A stretch of DNA of 64,000 nucleotides from NCBI GenBank assembly GCA_949825065.1, contig OX463849.1, forward strand, positions 28,446,043-28,510,042, in the 5' to 3' direction. A program made the position numbers and the translations under genes. This DNA comes from Odontocerum albicorne (lineage: Eukaryota > Arthropoda > Insecta > Trichoptera > Odontoceridae). Shown in pieces: positions 33,901 to 38,056 of this stretch. The notes beneath the pieces were generated by a model. That model ran no database searches. It saw only the letters and a list, made by a program, of their open reading frames with translations, and was not told the origin of the DNA. Within the stretch, counting starts at the first letter, position 1. Each line of letters starts with the position of its first letter.

Positions 33901-36436
33901 GATGACCATCTCATCAACATTGACATCTTCTACGCCCTCGTCATTCTCGTTCTCTGCATTGCTGCCAGAACGGGAATTCCTTTTGACAGGGGAACGCTTC
34001 TCCATCGCTAACGGATCAAAAAAATAGGTCTCAGGGTCTTTTCCCTCGTCTTGCAATGCCTGATAACACAAGAAAAAATACTTATTTAATAATTTCATCA
34101 AATACAATCAGCACCTGGTGATTTGACATACATCCATCATTAGTTTATTCCAGGGCTGTGGAGTCGCTTAAAAAAAAACACGACTCCGATTCCTATATTT
34201 ACCAACAATACGACTCCGACTCCACAACTCCGACTCCACGACTCCGACTCCACAACTCCGACTCTACAACTCCGACTCAAAAAAGCTCAATTTTAGCAGG
34301 TTGTTTCCTACCTTTGCATATAGCCATTTTTTTCATGTTATAGGGATAAAAATAAAACAAGATCTAACTTTAATAATTATTTATTAGAATTTATTCTTAA
34401 AAACAACATTGCTTCTATTAAATATGTATTCGTAGAGGCTCTCAAATCAGAATTGAGAATTTTAAGAGCGGAAAATAACCGCTCTACGGATACTCGGGTT
34501 GGGGGTAATGCTGTAACGATCAATGCTGAATCTTTTACGATTTCTAGATACCGCTGTATTGCCATTTCAACATTTAACTTATAAGTTTGGTCAATTTTTT
34601 CTATTATTTTCAATGCATCATAAAATTCAATTTTAAATTTTGAAATAGAGTCTCCTTCATCTATATTGGGACTGTGATTCAAACGAGGACGTTTTAGTTT
34701 ATCTTGTTCATTGAGATATTTTTCAAAATCGTCTTCAGATTCAGCGGTGTCGGATGAAGATGATGATACTTCGTGTACGCTGCCTGCTGTCGTCTCTTTT
34801 TCTAGTCGAAGGCCTTTCATACGAACGGTTAATTCAAACATAGCGTTTTTCGCTCTATTTATTTGTTCTTCCGTCAATATGGATCGAACCATGGGGTTAA
34901 CATAGATCCCAGCCAACAGAATTTTCTTTCGACGTGAGAAAGAAGGAGTCAAACACATTTTCGTAGACTTTATGCATTAAATGGATCTCGATGATTCACC
35001 ATATCGGCGCGACTTGCGCCTGCAAGTTTAATATTCGTGCACAATACACATTCATTATAATAATTTTTTAAAAAATGTATTTTAAATTTTAACGAAAAAT
35101 TAGTCGGAGTCAAGTTAATAGTCCACAATAGTATTTTGGTGTCAACTTTGATGAATGGGAAGGAAAAGCGTATGTGGAAAAAGACAGAGGAGCCAAATAA
35201 ATGCCGTAGAAATGCGTGCATTAAGAAGAATACATGGAGTGACAATGTATGACAAAATACAGAATCAAGTGATAAGGGATGAGAATGTGAACTTAAGGCT
35301 GATGTGTTAAGTAAGATGAAGTCCACACGGAAGTCCATTAATCTGTCAATATAGTGGGCGTAATCCCAAGTTAGGGCACCTTTGAGGAGTCGGCTCTCTA
35401 AATTGCGCTATACAAATTGTTCTTTATTATTATTCAGAATACTCGTCGATTTGAGGTGTAAATATATATTTTTTTGAATCACTGAATTTAATAATAAAAC
35501 TGCTTCTATAAAGAGTGAATCAATTGTAATCTTAAGCTGATGTTGAGCATAAAAGACTATACTAATTTTTTTAAAAGGCAGGAGCTAGCTAGTTTTGAAA
35601 TGGCGACCATCACCATCGACCATATGACAGAACGCATTATTTTTTTATTGTACCAATCGCTATAAACAAAATTCTAACCATTTGACTTAACTAAAAAGAC
35701 GAATTTTATACTAACGAATTTCTTCCAACTATATGGTAACTCAATCCAATGATGAAACTAACACGCGAAACGATCTCTATACGTATATGTTACGCCTCTA
35801 ACACAACCAACCTAACTTTTACATATTGAATGCAATATTGAAAAAGTAAATTTCGTTATTACCTATTAAGCTTTTCTCCGGTCGTAATTAATTATTGTAC
35901 ATTATTTACTTTGCGATAGCTATTTAATTAAAATAATATGCAGTTTATCCCCACGTTTCAACACACATCGTCCAAAAATACACCTATATAATTTTTGTCA
36001 CTAGGGATGCAAAATAAAAAAAGAACTAAAGAATTCCTTATTTTTGCATTGATATACTTCGTTCTTTAATATAAAACATTTCAAAAACAAGAAACTGAAT
36101 CAAATTCGCTGCAGTCGAACAGATGGGCTTCATCTAATTAAATCAATAAAACAAACAAAAATAATCAAGTGGAACGGGTTACTTAACAAATTCACATCAA
36201 GGAACTAGAAAAGCGAAGCTTAGTTCCGTTAAATTATTAAAACATGTCTACAACACGTAATGGCGGATATAAAAAATGGTGTTGTAGATTGCAATTGTCT
36301 AATAATAGCTTACCCTTTCAAGCCGGTCTAAAAGCACTACTTTAACACCGTTTTTATCCAAACCACGTTTCTCTAACTCTGTGCGGAGATCAATAACTCT
36401 CAAGTCGCGTAACTTGCGTCCGTCAGTATCGGCCAT
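859..36436 (-). CDS. SAFB: SAFB-like scaffold attachment factor B (multi-exon, C-terminus beyond the left edge)
   Basis: This is a nuclear RNA/DNA-binding protein of the SAFB/SLTM family, which links chromatin scaffold DNA, transcription and pre-mRNA processing. Coding exons, in order of translation on the minus strand: 36436-36314 (SAP), 34059-33610 (acidic linker), 18227-18200 (microexon), 17797-17525, 15898-15861, 9446-9213 (RRM), 7702-7455, 5943-5863, 4617-4457, 972-859. GT-AG sites and reading phases agree across every join except a choice at the microexon. Diagnostic matches are the N-terminal '[21 protein letters not shown]' type SAP helix pair, '[14 protein letters not shown]', the RRM with RNLWVSGL and RCYGYVTM, '[15 protein letters not shown]', 'DVLTFSKIR', and the long RERER-type helix. 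The Gly/Arg-rich C-terminus expected of the family is not in the window. The introns are very large and hold most of the transposons. Confidence 0.9.
1120..1676 (-). mobile_element. Truncated mariner (family M1), C-terminal half
   Basis: The copy begins next to a TA with a terminus containing CGATCAATAAGCCCCGGGAC and carries the C-terminal part of a Tc1/mariner transposase on the minus strand (open 1183-1644). HQDNAPCH holds the second catalytic Asp, and [14 protein letters not shown], whose Asp follows in the expected D34D spacing, holds the third. Homology stops near 1676. The bases 1677-1813 between it and the next copy match nothing else here. Confidence 0.85.
1814..3119 (-). mobile_element. 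Full-length but decayed mariner (family M1), 1.3 kb
   Basis: The copy is flanked by TA on both sides (1812-1813 and 3120-3121) with inverted ends containing CAATAAGTCCC and GGGGCTTATTGATCGATGTG. It has the usual 1.3-kb mariner length. Transposase pieces on the minus strand run from the N-terminal [20 protein letters not shown] region (near 2900) through a PENIKK linker to the C-terminal [18 protein letters not shown] stretch. Several frameshifts and stops mean no product is made. Directly beside a truncated sister copy. Confidence 0.88.
3120..4070. other. Intronic stretch without a recognised gene
   Basis: This is SAFB intron sequence. The minus-strand open frame at 3445-3894 has no family I recognise. 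The phrase CCCCCACTTTGTATTG near 3810 recurs at 56.2 kb within LINE-like sequence, so part of this stretch is probably decayed LINE. Confidence 0.4.
4074..4409. mobile_element. MITE with 30-bp inverted ends, TA target
   Basis: About 335 bp bounded by inverted repeats beginning TACTGCCCTCATAAGCAAAA and flanked by TATA on both sides. The interior repeats parts of the end (ATTCATAAGCAAAAAGACAG and its complement). It has no coding capacity. It fits a non-autonomous Tc1/mariner-like element. Confidence 0.75.
4457..4617 (-). CDS. SAFB: SAFB exon: Glu/Arg-rich helix, first part
   Basis: The acceptor is CTGTTCCAG and the donor is GTAATA. It encodes a nearly continuous Glu/Arg helix ([20 protein letters not shown], then [20 protein letters not shown] and [14 protein letters not shown]). 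Two bases (AG) are left over. High GC content and strong codon bias contrast with the AT-rich surroundings and mark it as a conserved exon. Confidence 0.87.
4740..5860. other. SAFB intron without a recognised gene
   Basis: AT-rich intron between two SAFB exons (the stretch 4621-5862 as a whole). It contains a short direct repeat (TTGGTTTGTTTTGTACAAAC near 4858 and again near 4884). The small open frames at 5.3-5.6 kb on both strands have no family signature and overlap each other, so they are not called as genes. Confidence 0.5.
5863..5943 (-). CDS. SAFB: SAFB exon: DVLTFSKIR segment
   Basis: Exactly 27 codons lie between a TATTGCAG acceptor and a GTGAGT donor, in phase 0 at both ends. It encodes [20 protein letters not shown] followed by LTFSKIR. 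This matches the family's conserved (D/S)-(I/V)-(L/V)-(S/T)-F-(D/S)-K-(I/V)-(K/R) stretch that precedes the long helix. Confidence 0.87.
6058..6420 (+). pseudogene. Tc1/mariner-superfamily transposase fragment (family M2)
   Basis: A central transposase piece includes DEAHFC (first catalytic Asp, in a shifted frame), [23 protein letters not shown] and [11 protein letters not shown] (second catalytic Asp). It lacks the N-terminus and the third catalytic residue and has a frameshift near 6095. No inverted ends were found, so it is a relic only. Its motifs differ from the D34D mariners elsewhere in the window. Confidence 0.75.
6420..6890. other. Intronic stretch, nothing recognised
   Basis: SAFB intron sequence between a transposase relic and a LINE fragment. 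I see no coding signal or inverted repeat. Confidence 0.4.
6890..7285 (+). mobile_element. 3' remnant of LINE family A
   Basis: It starts with TAGTCCACAATAGTATTTTG, a phrase also present at 35.1 kb. It then reads as the LINE C-terminus with [25 protein letters not shown] and a damaged GRRPRK region. It is decayed by stops and indels. Confidence 0.65.
7455..7702 (-). CDS. SAFB: SAFB exon: end of RRM and charged linker
   Basis: The exon starts [17 protein letters not shown], the last RRM strand of SAFB, after an ATTTAG acceptor. It then becomes Gly/Trp-rich ([20 protein letters not shown]) and Lys/Glu-rich ([20 protein letters not shown]). The donor GTGGGT after 7455 is in phase 0, which suits the next exon. 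Reading through without splicing meets a stop at 7434. Confidence 0.85.
7720..8580. other. SAFB intron, nothing recognised
   Basis: AT-rich intron sequence with a small imperfect inverted repeat (CACTAGAA...TTCTAGTG near 7900). No gene is visible. Confidence 0.4.
8585..8741 (+). pseudogene. Mariner transposase N-terminal relic
   Basis: The plus strand reads [20 protein letters not shown] followed by [17 protein letters not shown]. This corresponds to the WF...G...L.D..RSGRP linker between the helix-turn-helix units of mariner transposases. It is cut off at the fold-back MITE that starts at 8742. Confidence 0.6.
8742..8874. mobile_element. Fold-back MITE, about 130 bp
   Basis: Imperfect inverted arms of about 40 bp start TTTCTACCTCCTATATTGAG and end with AGGAGGTAGAAA. 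They contain AATGATCT and its complement near the centre. No coding capacity. Confidence 0.65.
8880..9205. other. SAFB intron between MITE and RRM exon
   Basis: No gene, repeat or hairpin was recognised in this stretch. Confidence 0.4.
9213..9446 (-). CDS. SAFB: SAFB exon: RNA recognition motif
   Basis: The acceptor is ATTTCAG before 9446 and the donor is GTACAT after 9213. After a run of seven serines it encodes [20 protein letters not shown], containing the RNP2 strand. Then come [15 protein letters not shown] and RCYGYVTM (RNP1), and HLHRT at the end. Aromatic RNP1 Tyr residues and the [10 protein letters not shown] stretch are hallmarks of SAFB/SLTM RRMs. The one-base overhang joins AA of the next exon to make Glu. 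Confidence 0.93.
9825..10435. repeat. Tandem duplication of the piggyBac-like left end
   Basis: Two copies of about 300 bp, each beginning CACTTCCCTTACTGTGCTAA, are directly repeated. The outer copy ends in ...CCTTTTAA, so a TTAA lies exactly at the junction (10125-10128). The two copies differ at scattered positions. Confidence 0.88.
11030..12387 (-). pseudogene. piggyBac-like transposase, decayed
   Basis: Starts at [14 protein letters not shown] (12387) with the acidic N-terminus typical of the family. It continues in shifted frames: [20 protein letters not shown] ('RF...IRFDD..TRE' region), [10 protein letters not shown] followed by NLQAYSG (catalytic-core strand), [20 protein letters not shown] followed by [12 protein letters not shown], and [15 protein letters not shown] followed by YPEW near the end. 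The pieces are collinear with a piggyBac DDE transposase but separated by several frameshifts and stops. Confidence 0.85.
13395..14217 (-). mobile_element. 5'-truncated non-LTR retrotransposon (family B) inserted in mariner M3
   Basis: The minus-strand open frame (14089-13502) encodes the end of a Jockey/CR1-like reverse transcriptase region: a LGVTFD-type motif seen as [18 protein letters not shown], then [43 protein letters not shown], and a YPK...[14 protein letters not shown] tail. A run of 17-18 T at 13397 is the poly(A) tail of this minus-strand insert. TGTT is repeated at both edges as a short target duplication. The 47.2-kb mariner copy shows the uninterrupted site. Confidence 0.88.
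14955..15400. repeat. Dispersed repeat, copy 1
   Basis: About 440 bp related to 37290-37700 and to the first 60 bases of the window. Shared phrases include AATAAAATGTT, GGTATGCGTAGC-like blocks, CATAAGGGACGAAAAATG, AACTTCTACC, GAATCTCTTCAC and CTAGTCTTTGTATCGGTGAT. It lacks coding signatures and inverted ends. The type is undetermined. Confidence 0.6.
15861..15898 (-). CDS. SAFB: SAFB small exon before the RRM
   Basis: This 38-base exon lies between GTTTTCAG and GTAAGAT. In the only frame that links both neighbours it reads [12 protein letters not shown], an acidic spacer. It leaves one base that combines with the RRM exon to give Thr, followed by [11 protein letters not shown]. Small size makes it easy to miss by gene finders. 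Confidence 0.72.
15900..17520. other. SAFB introns, no further gene recognised
   Basis: The stretch 15900-17524 is intron upstream of the small exon. The minus-strand open frames between 17148 and 17500 are read-through of the SAFB exon past its donor. GGCCAGTGTTGAT occurs twice near 17070 and 17115. Nothing else was recognised. Confidence 0.45.
17525..17797 (-). CDS. SAFB: SAFB exon: Ser/Ala/Glu-rich linker
   Basis: The acceptor is GTTTTCAG before 17797 and the donor is GTTGGT after 17525. The exon encodes a low-complexity stretch including [33 protein letters not shown] and [17 protein letters not shown]. The two leftover bases (AG) plus the first base of the next exon give Ser, so the frame runs on into 15898-15861. 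A stronger-looking GTATGT donor lies further 3' at about 17482, but it breaks the frame of the following exons. Confidence 0.7.
17904..18112 (-). pseudogene. Possible decayed zinc-finger-like fragment
   Basis: The minus strand holds a 66-codon open frame, while a neighbouring frame reads QCGECSR, then [20 protein letters not shown] and CDRRHRQIK. The Cys/His spacing resembles degraded zinc fingers. An AATAAAATG follows. I see no splice sites tying it to SAFB. Weak support only. Confidence 0.25.
18200..18227 (-). CDS. SAFB: SAFB microexon with two possible acceptors
   Basis: A 28-base candidate exon lies between TTGTTTCAG and GTATGAG. If splicing uses CAG|AGCGG it reads SGGKPKATK from phase 0. 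If it uses the next AG (exon from 18225) it reads RRKTKGYQ and leaves two bases that fit the next exon start at 17797 exactly. The first option would need a different acceptor inside the next exon. Transcript data would settle this. Confidence 0.55.
18898..18903 (-). terminator. Polyadenylation signal of the BESS-like exon
   Basis: AATAAA on the minus strand about 55 bp beyond the stop codon at 18959. Its position supports 18959-20110 as a true 3'-terminal exon. Confidence 0.6.
18959..20110 (-). CDS. BESS-like terminal exon with coding tandem repeats
   Basis: A single 383-residue open stretch follows a good acceptor (ATTGTTTCAG) and begins in phase 0 with [16 protein letters not shown]. Residues about 60-110 contain [20 protein letters not shown] followed by [20 protein letters not shown]. 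This matches the BESS-like C-terminal motif of MADF-family DNA-binding proteins, which mediates protein contacts. The rest is Pro/Gln/Ser-rich with imperfect repeats of [21 protein letters not shown] and YPNQSATLR types, ending [12 protein letters not shown]. No MADF domain was found upstream. Because SAFB exon 2 also ends in phase 0, this could be an alternative SAFB 3' end or the last exon of a nested gene. Confidence 0.6.
   Translation of the reverse strand, partial: GGSIPGGGIADVGESLIENSKEPVTSVSISPHNHPTPPNQESSDQTALINVLLSKKKHFMHPPNQDDCFDIFAKNVAMKLGNLAKEQRLIAEKIINETLFEAEMGNLTISHRLTYQHPVCSITNSPMPPVCQHYQQQCRHSATFTPTAPGPRPMQYYQQQTYPNHSATLRQTVPGPKPMHEVFPNHSATLSPMTRSPMTHSPITHSPMTRGPTESGPRPIQYNQQRAYPNQSATLRQTAPGPKPMHQVFPNHLATLSPMTRSPITHSPMTRSPMTRSPMTRGPTESGPRPIQYNQQRAYPNQSATLSPMTRSPTAPGPRLMQYYQQRANPNHSATRSQMTRSLTAPGPRPMQYYQQQANLHHSSVPNAMQHRFPFPQTRQFRF
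19100..19680. repeat. Minisatellite inside the BESS-like exon
   Basis: Imperfect direct repeats at two scales: a 12-15-bp unit (GAGTCATTGGACTGC and variants) in runs, and a roughly 180-bp higher-order unit containing TTGCTGGTTATACTGAATTG and GATTAGGGAACACTT. The reading frame stays open through all copies on the minus strand. Confidence 0.85.
20226..21699 (+). mobile_element. Mariner (family M4) carrying a SINE
   Basis: Flanked by TA, with inverted ends CAAGGGTTGCTACTTAAGTT and its complement near 21699. The transposase on the plus strand starts at [16 protein letters not shown] (20588) and includes [30 protein letters not shown] (first catalytic Asp), HYDNASSH (second) and [14 protein letters not shown] (third). 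An in-frame stop near 20722 and a frameshift near 21240 inactivate it. A tRNA-derived SINE is inserted upstream of the coding region. Confidence 0.92.
20330..20524 (-). mobile_element. tRNA-derived SINE (family S1) inside mariner M4
   Basis: On the minus strand it starts GACCTCCGTGGCCTGGTAGT (A-box-like), has GGTTCGATCCC (B box), a body, the tail TTGGTTGGAAGAGATTGCCA and a poly(A) seen as ten T at 20331. The same tail occurs in the copies at 49.0 and 61.3 kb and at the end of a LINE at 57.0 kb. Confidence 0.88.
22136..23304 (+). mobile_element. Mariner (family M1), decayed
   Basis: TA-flanked copy with inverted ends ACACATCGATCAATAAGTCC, in the opposite orientation to the 1.1-3.1 kb copies. 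The transposase on the plus strand: [20 protein letters not shown] (22310), [33 protein letters not shown] (first catalytic Asp), [19 protein letters not shown], and, in shifted frames, HQDNAPCH and [11 protein letters not shown]. Frameshifts near 22535, 22940 and 23100 inactivate it. Confidence 0.9.
23310..24195. other. Intronic stretch, nothing recognised
   Basis: AT-rich SAFB intron sequence between a mariner and a MITE. No coding signal was found. Confidence 0.4.
24200..24540. mobile_element. MITE with 65-bp inverted ends
   Basis: About 340 bp with inverted arms that begin ACAGAGTGTAACAGGCGGTG and continue through GACGATCAT, GGAAGCAGGGTGATGGGG and ACCTCAATACCTATCG. The complement lies at 24475-24540. 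The interior is non-coding. Confidence 0.85.
24545..26100. other. Stretch with a possible decayed transposase
   Basis: The minus strand between about 25230 and 24740 contains short readable pieces ([54 protein letters not shown]) that loosely recall a piggyBac-like transposase, but no ends or continuous homology can be defined. The rest is AT-rich. ACGTGAATCTGTATCTTC near 25770 forms part of a small hairpin. Confidence 0.3.
26107..29498 (-). mobile_element. 3.4-kb DNA transposon with GGGTCATTATCTG ends and ATAT target
   Basis: The ends are inverted: GGGTCATTATCTGAAAATTT on the left and, on the complement of the right end, GGGTCATTATCTGGAATCTT, both followed by GTACATT. ATAT flanks each side (26103-26106 and 29499-29502), which fits a 4-bp target duplication. 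The interior holds one minus-strand gene (28615 to about 26919) and many GTAAC-type subterminal motifs. I cannot assign it with confidence to a named superfamily. The copy is inactive (see the gene entry). Confidence 0.82.
26270..29840. repeat. Scattered GTAAC(G/A)CAGTTGACA motifs in the transposon
   Basis: Examples: GTAACGCAATTGACAT (26663), GGTAACGCAGTTGACATT (28745), GGTAACACAGTTGACAAA (28902), GTAACGCAGTGGA (26643 and 29094), and complements near 26290, 26445 and 28690. The 532-bp derivative keeps two (near 29669 and 29835). Such dispersed subterminal motifs often serve as transposase-binding sites; that role here is inference. Confidence 0.65.
26919..28615 (-). pseudogene. D-D-E-like transposase gene of the 26.1-kb transposon, broken
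   Basis: The N-terminal open part (28615-28127, 162 codons) is very basic, with [20 protein letters not shown] and a Lys-rich coiled-coil-like helix near [20 protein letters not shown]. The core follows at 28032-27317 in shifted frames: HIDFSENY (Asp near 27993), [26 protein letters not shown] (Asp near 27758), [16 protein letters not shown] (Glu near 27661), then a CFC...CDC cysteine cluster. A C-terminal part (to the stop near 26919) includes [16 protein letters not shown] and [15 protein letters not shown]. An in-frame TGA at GPSAI*, a 4-base insertion after QYR, a TGA at 27317 and a lost A near 27070 inactivate it. The D-D-E assignment is inference from motif order. Confidence 0.72.
29503..30034. 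mobile_element. Short non-autonomous derivative of the 26.1-kb transposon, inserted directly beside it
   Basis: 532 bp, bounded by GGGTCATTATTTTCAATTAT and the complement of GGGTCATTATCTGAAAATTT, and flanked by ATAT on both sides. Its sequence is the reverse complement of 26107-26635 of the full element, nearly base for base, but capped at its inner end by a new TAATGACCC. It is therefore an internally deleted copy in opposite orientation, sharing an ATAT with the full element. Confidence 0.85.
30040..30740. other. Intronic stretch, nothing recognised
   Basis: The 61-codon plus-strand frame at 30365-30550 has no family signature. AT-rich SAFB intron sequence. Confidence 0.4.
30745..31672. 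mobile_element. Fold-back mariner with long inverted arms
   Basis: TA-flanked element with ends T(T/G)(A/G)GGTGTTAACATAAG. The first about 240 bp (including the transposase start [15 protein letters not shown]) recur as an inverted copy at 31475-31672. Between them the plus strand carries the transposase N-terminus ([20 protein letters not shown]), while the minus strand carries the next transposase segment ([33 protein letters not shown]). The catalytic domain is missing. Confidence 0.85.
31680..32138. other. Intronic stretch, nothing recognised
   Basis: AT-rich SAFB intron sequence between two mariner elements. No gene was recognised. Confidence 0.4.
32142..33061 (-). mobile_element. Internally deleted mariner (family M5), 920 bp
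   Basis: TA-flanked (32140-32141 and 33062-33063), with matching inverted ends CCTTGATCAAAAAGTTTTAG. Minus-strand transposase traces: [15 protein letters not shown] near 32850, [20 protein letters not shown] followed by ELAEDL at 32680, and the C-terminal end near 32300 in several frames. The catalytic core is mostly deleted. Confidence 0.88.
33065..33605. other. SAFB intron next to exon 2
   Basis: AT-rich sequence with no recognised gene or repeat. Confidence 0.4.
33610..34059 (-). CDS. SAFB: SAFB exon 2: acidic linker
   Basis: The exon has 150 codons. The acceptor is TTATCAG before 34059 and the donor is GTATAT after 33610; both ends are in phase 0 and it joins exon 1 as ...[15 protein letters not shown]. 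It is rich in Asp, Glu and Lys and contains short KxE stretches ([15 protein letters not shown]) of the sumoylation-consensus type. It ends with [15 protein letters not shown], a signature of SAFB proteins just after the SAP region. The family usually has a longer linker; here later exons continue it. Confidence 0.88.
34151..35106 (-). mobile_element. hAT element remnant
   Basis: The left end CAGGGCTGTGGAGTCG is a typical hAT terminus and is followed by a run of CGACTCCGACTCCACAA units. The minus-strand frame 34958-34377 encodes the C-terminal dimerisation region of a hAT transposase, including [10 protein letters not shown] and [20 protein letters not shown] then LIEAMLFLR. The right terminus was not found; LINE family A sequence begins at about 35110. 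Confidence 0.85.
34377..34958 (-). pseudogene. hAT transposase C-terminal fragment
   Basis: A 193-codon fragment. The N-terminal part is variable ([33 protein letters not shown]), and the last 60 residues form the hAT dimerisation domain with the [12 protein letters not shown](L)xSDLR core. The upstream BED finger and the catalytic domain are absent, so it is a relic. Confidence 0.82.
35110..35340 (+). mobile_element. 3' remnant of LINE family A
   Basis: Starts TAGTCCACAATAGTATTTTG like the 6.9-kb copy and reads [14 protein letters not shown], then [12 protein letters not shown] before breaking off. The rest of the stretch to 36300 (35341-36313) is AT-rich SAFB intron without recognised features. 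Confidence 0.65.
36314..36436 (-). CDS. SAFB: SAFB exon 1: SAP domain
   Basis: The exon runs from the ATG (36436-36434) to a GTAAGC donor at 36313 and gives 41 codons, ending in phase 0. The protein begins [17 protein letters not shown] and continues with [21 protein letters not shown], the two-helix SAP motif that binds AT-rich scaffold DNA. This start is chosen because it is the first ATG before a complete SAP domain and matches the short leader of SAFB proteins. Confidence 0.9.
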
Positions 36437-36439
36437 TTT

Positions 36440-37285
36440 ATTTGCTTTTTGCTAAAATTGCCAGTTTCTTTTTTCTATGGTTATTAAATAGATTCATCAC
36501 GTTTCAGAGACAATAAGTCGAAAATTAAAAATATGATCGATTTTGACATTCTTCCTAACCAAATCACTCAACAAATATTCAAATTTTATATTTTTAATAT
36601 GATTACTAACGGTTAACCGTAAACCTTGAATTTAAATTGACTAGCTAAGCTTGAAAAATAAAAACTGTTTAATATATATATTTAAAAAAAAACAAACTTG
36701 TTGGCTTCCACTTCACTGTCTTGCTATTACGTTTCTCGCTAGTCACGTATCTTGTGAGGTTCGGAAGTGCAGCACTCTGATTCCTTTTCAGTTTTTTGTT
36801 GTTACATTGGTATGTTTAGTTTAAATTTCTAATGCTTATAGCAATTTCAATCAAACAGATACTGAACCACTTTTGATTGAAATAAAAAAAATATAGAGCC
36901 TCAATACTTCTTTAACATGATCTACTTTGAAAATATTCTACTCCCTAATATGTTTTCATCACAGTGGTAAAAAAAATAACGCTAAGTACGCAATTACAAG
37001 ATTATTTAAGTAATGAAGTCGATTTTTTCTAAATATTTTAAATTATAAAATAATAATTTTAGCCATAAATGGGACCCCATGCAGTAAGCGGTTAAATTCC
37101 AACCAGTTTAATCGTGGTTTTGTTTGAACCTTTTTGAGGCTTTACCATTATTATGATAAGTGTTGGTTTTACAACTGAAGTAAAGATTAAGAAAATAACA
37201 CAACCAGATAACAAAATAAAATAATTTCGACAAATTATAAATATCGATATTGTATCGGATGTATTCGTCACCTAAAATATATTAT
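36440..37285. promoter_or_regulatory. Probable shared upstream region of SAFB and SARNP
   Basis: This is the left part of the 1.6-kb gap between the divergent starts of SAFB (36436) and SARNP (38057). It is AT-rich. I cannot point to a defined TATA box or initiator. A dispersed repeat occupies 37290-37700 of the gap. Confidence 0.3.
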
Positions 37286-37289
37286 TTAA

Positions 37290-37700
37290 TTTGTGTAAGT
37301 ACTGTGTAAATATTGTAGAGTTGATATTTGAACCTATTGTAATGAAATGTTCCTTATGCGTGGCCTTCATACTAATCACTATAAATAATCAAACATCCCA
37401 TGCATGCAGAGAGCGCGCGGTATACATGGTATGTAGCAATTATCTTGTAAACCATGACATACACGGGTGAAAAGTGGCTTACGATGACCGATGTGCTGCA
37501 CATAAGAAACGAAAAATGAGCAAAATACATTCTTAGTTTCTGGAACGTCTACTGTGTTTTATTAACGACAAACTTCTACCTGCTAAAAAAGAATCTCTTC
37601 ACTCTGCTATTTTTCACCGAAAACGCAAGAAGTAAACCGAAATCTCCGAGTATTGCCATGCACCTATTTTACTGTCTTTGTACCGGTGATGTACAGATAT
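37290..37700. repeat. Dispersed repeat, copy 2
   Basis: Related along its length to 14955-15400. Shared phrases include AATGTTCCTTATGCGTGGCC-like sequence, CATAAGAAACGAAAAATGAG, AAACTTCTACC and CTTTGTACCGGTGATGTA. It lies in the region between SAFB and SARNP. Confidence 0.6.
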
Positions 37701-38056
37701 GCTATTACTTTAGACGCGCGGTGGTTCATAAGGTTTTTAAAAATAATTTGTATACATTTGTAACGTATCGTATGTTATTATTCAAATTTATTAAAATACT
37801 GCTATTGAAAGTATTTTGCGACCCATTTTAAATACCAACCAACTCAATTTTGAATTGCGATCCATTGGTTCAGAAACTATGGAGTTATAAATGTAAGATT
37901 CAGCCTTTATAGGGAAGTAGCCAATGGATCCATAGACAAGCTATATAATCTGTGCTATTTTGCTCGCGGGTGTTTGTCAAATCGGTTGGATTACGGTTGT
38001 CAAGTTGTGTTTTACTAAAGGTTATTTTATGCTATTCGTTTATTTATCACACTGTG

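Noticed and set aside
33617..34027. Plus-strand Ser/Thr-rich 136-codon frame
   Set aside because: Antisense of SAFB exon 2.
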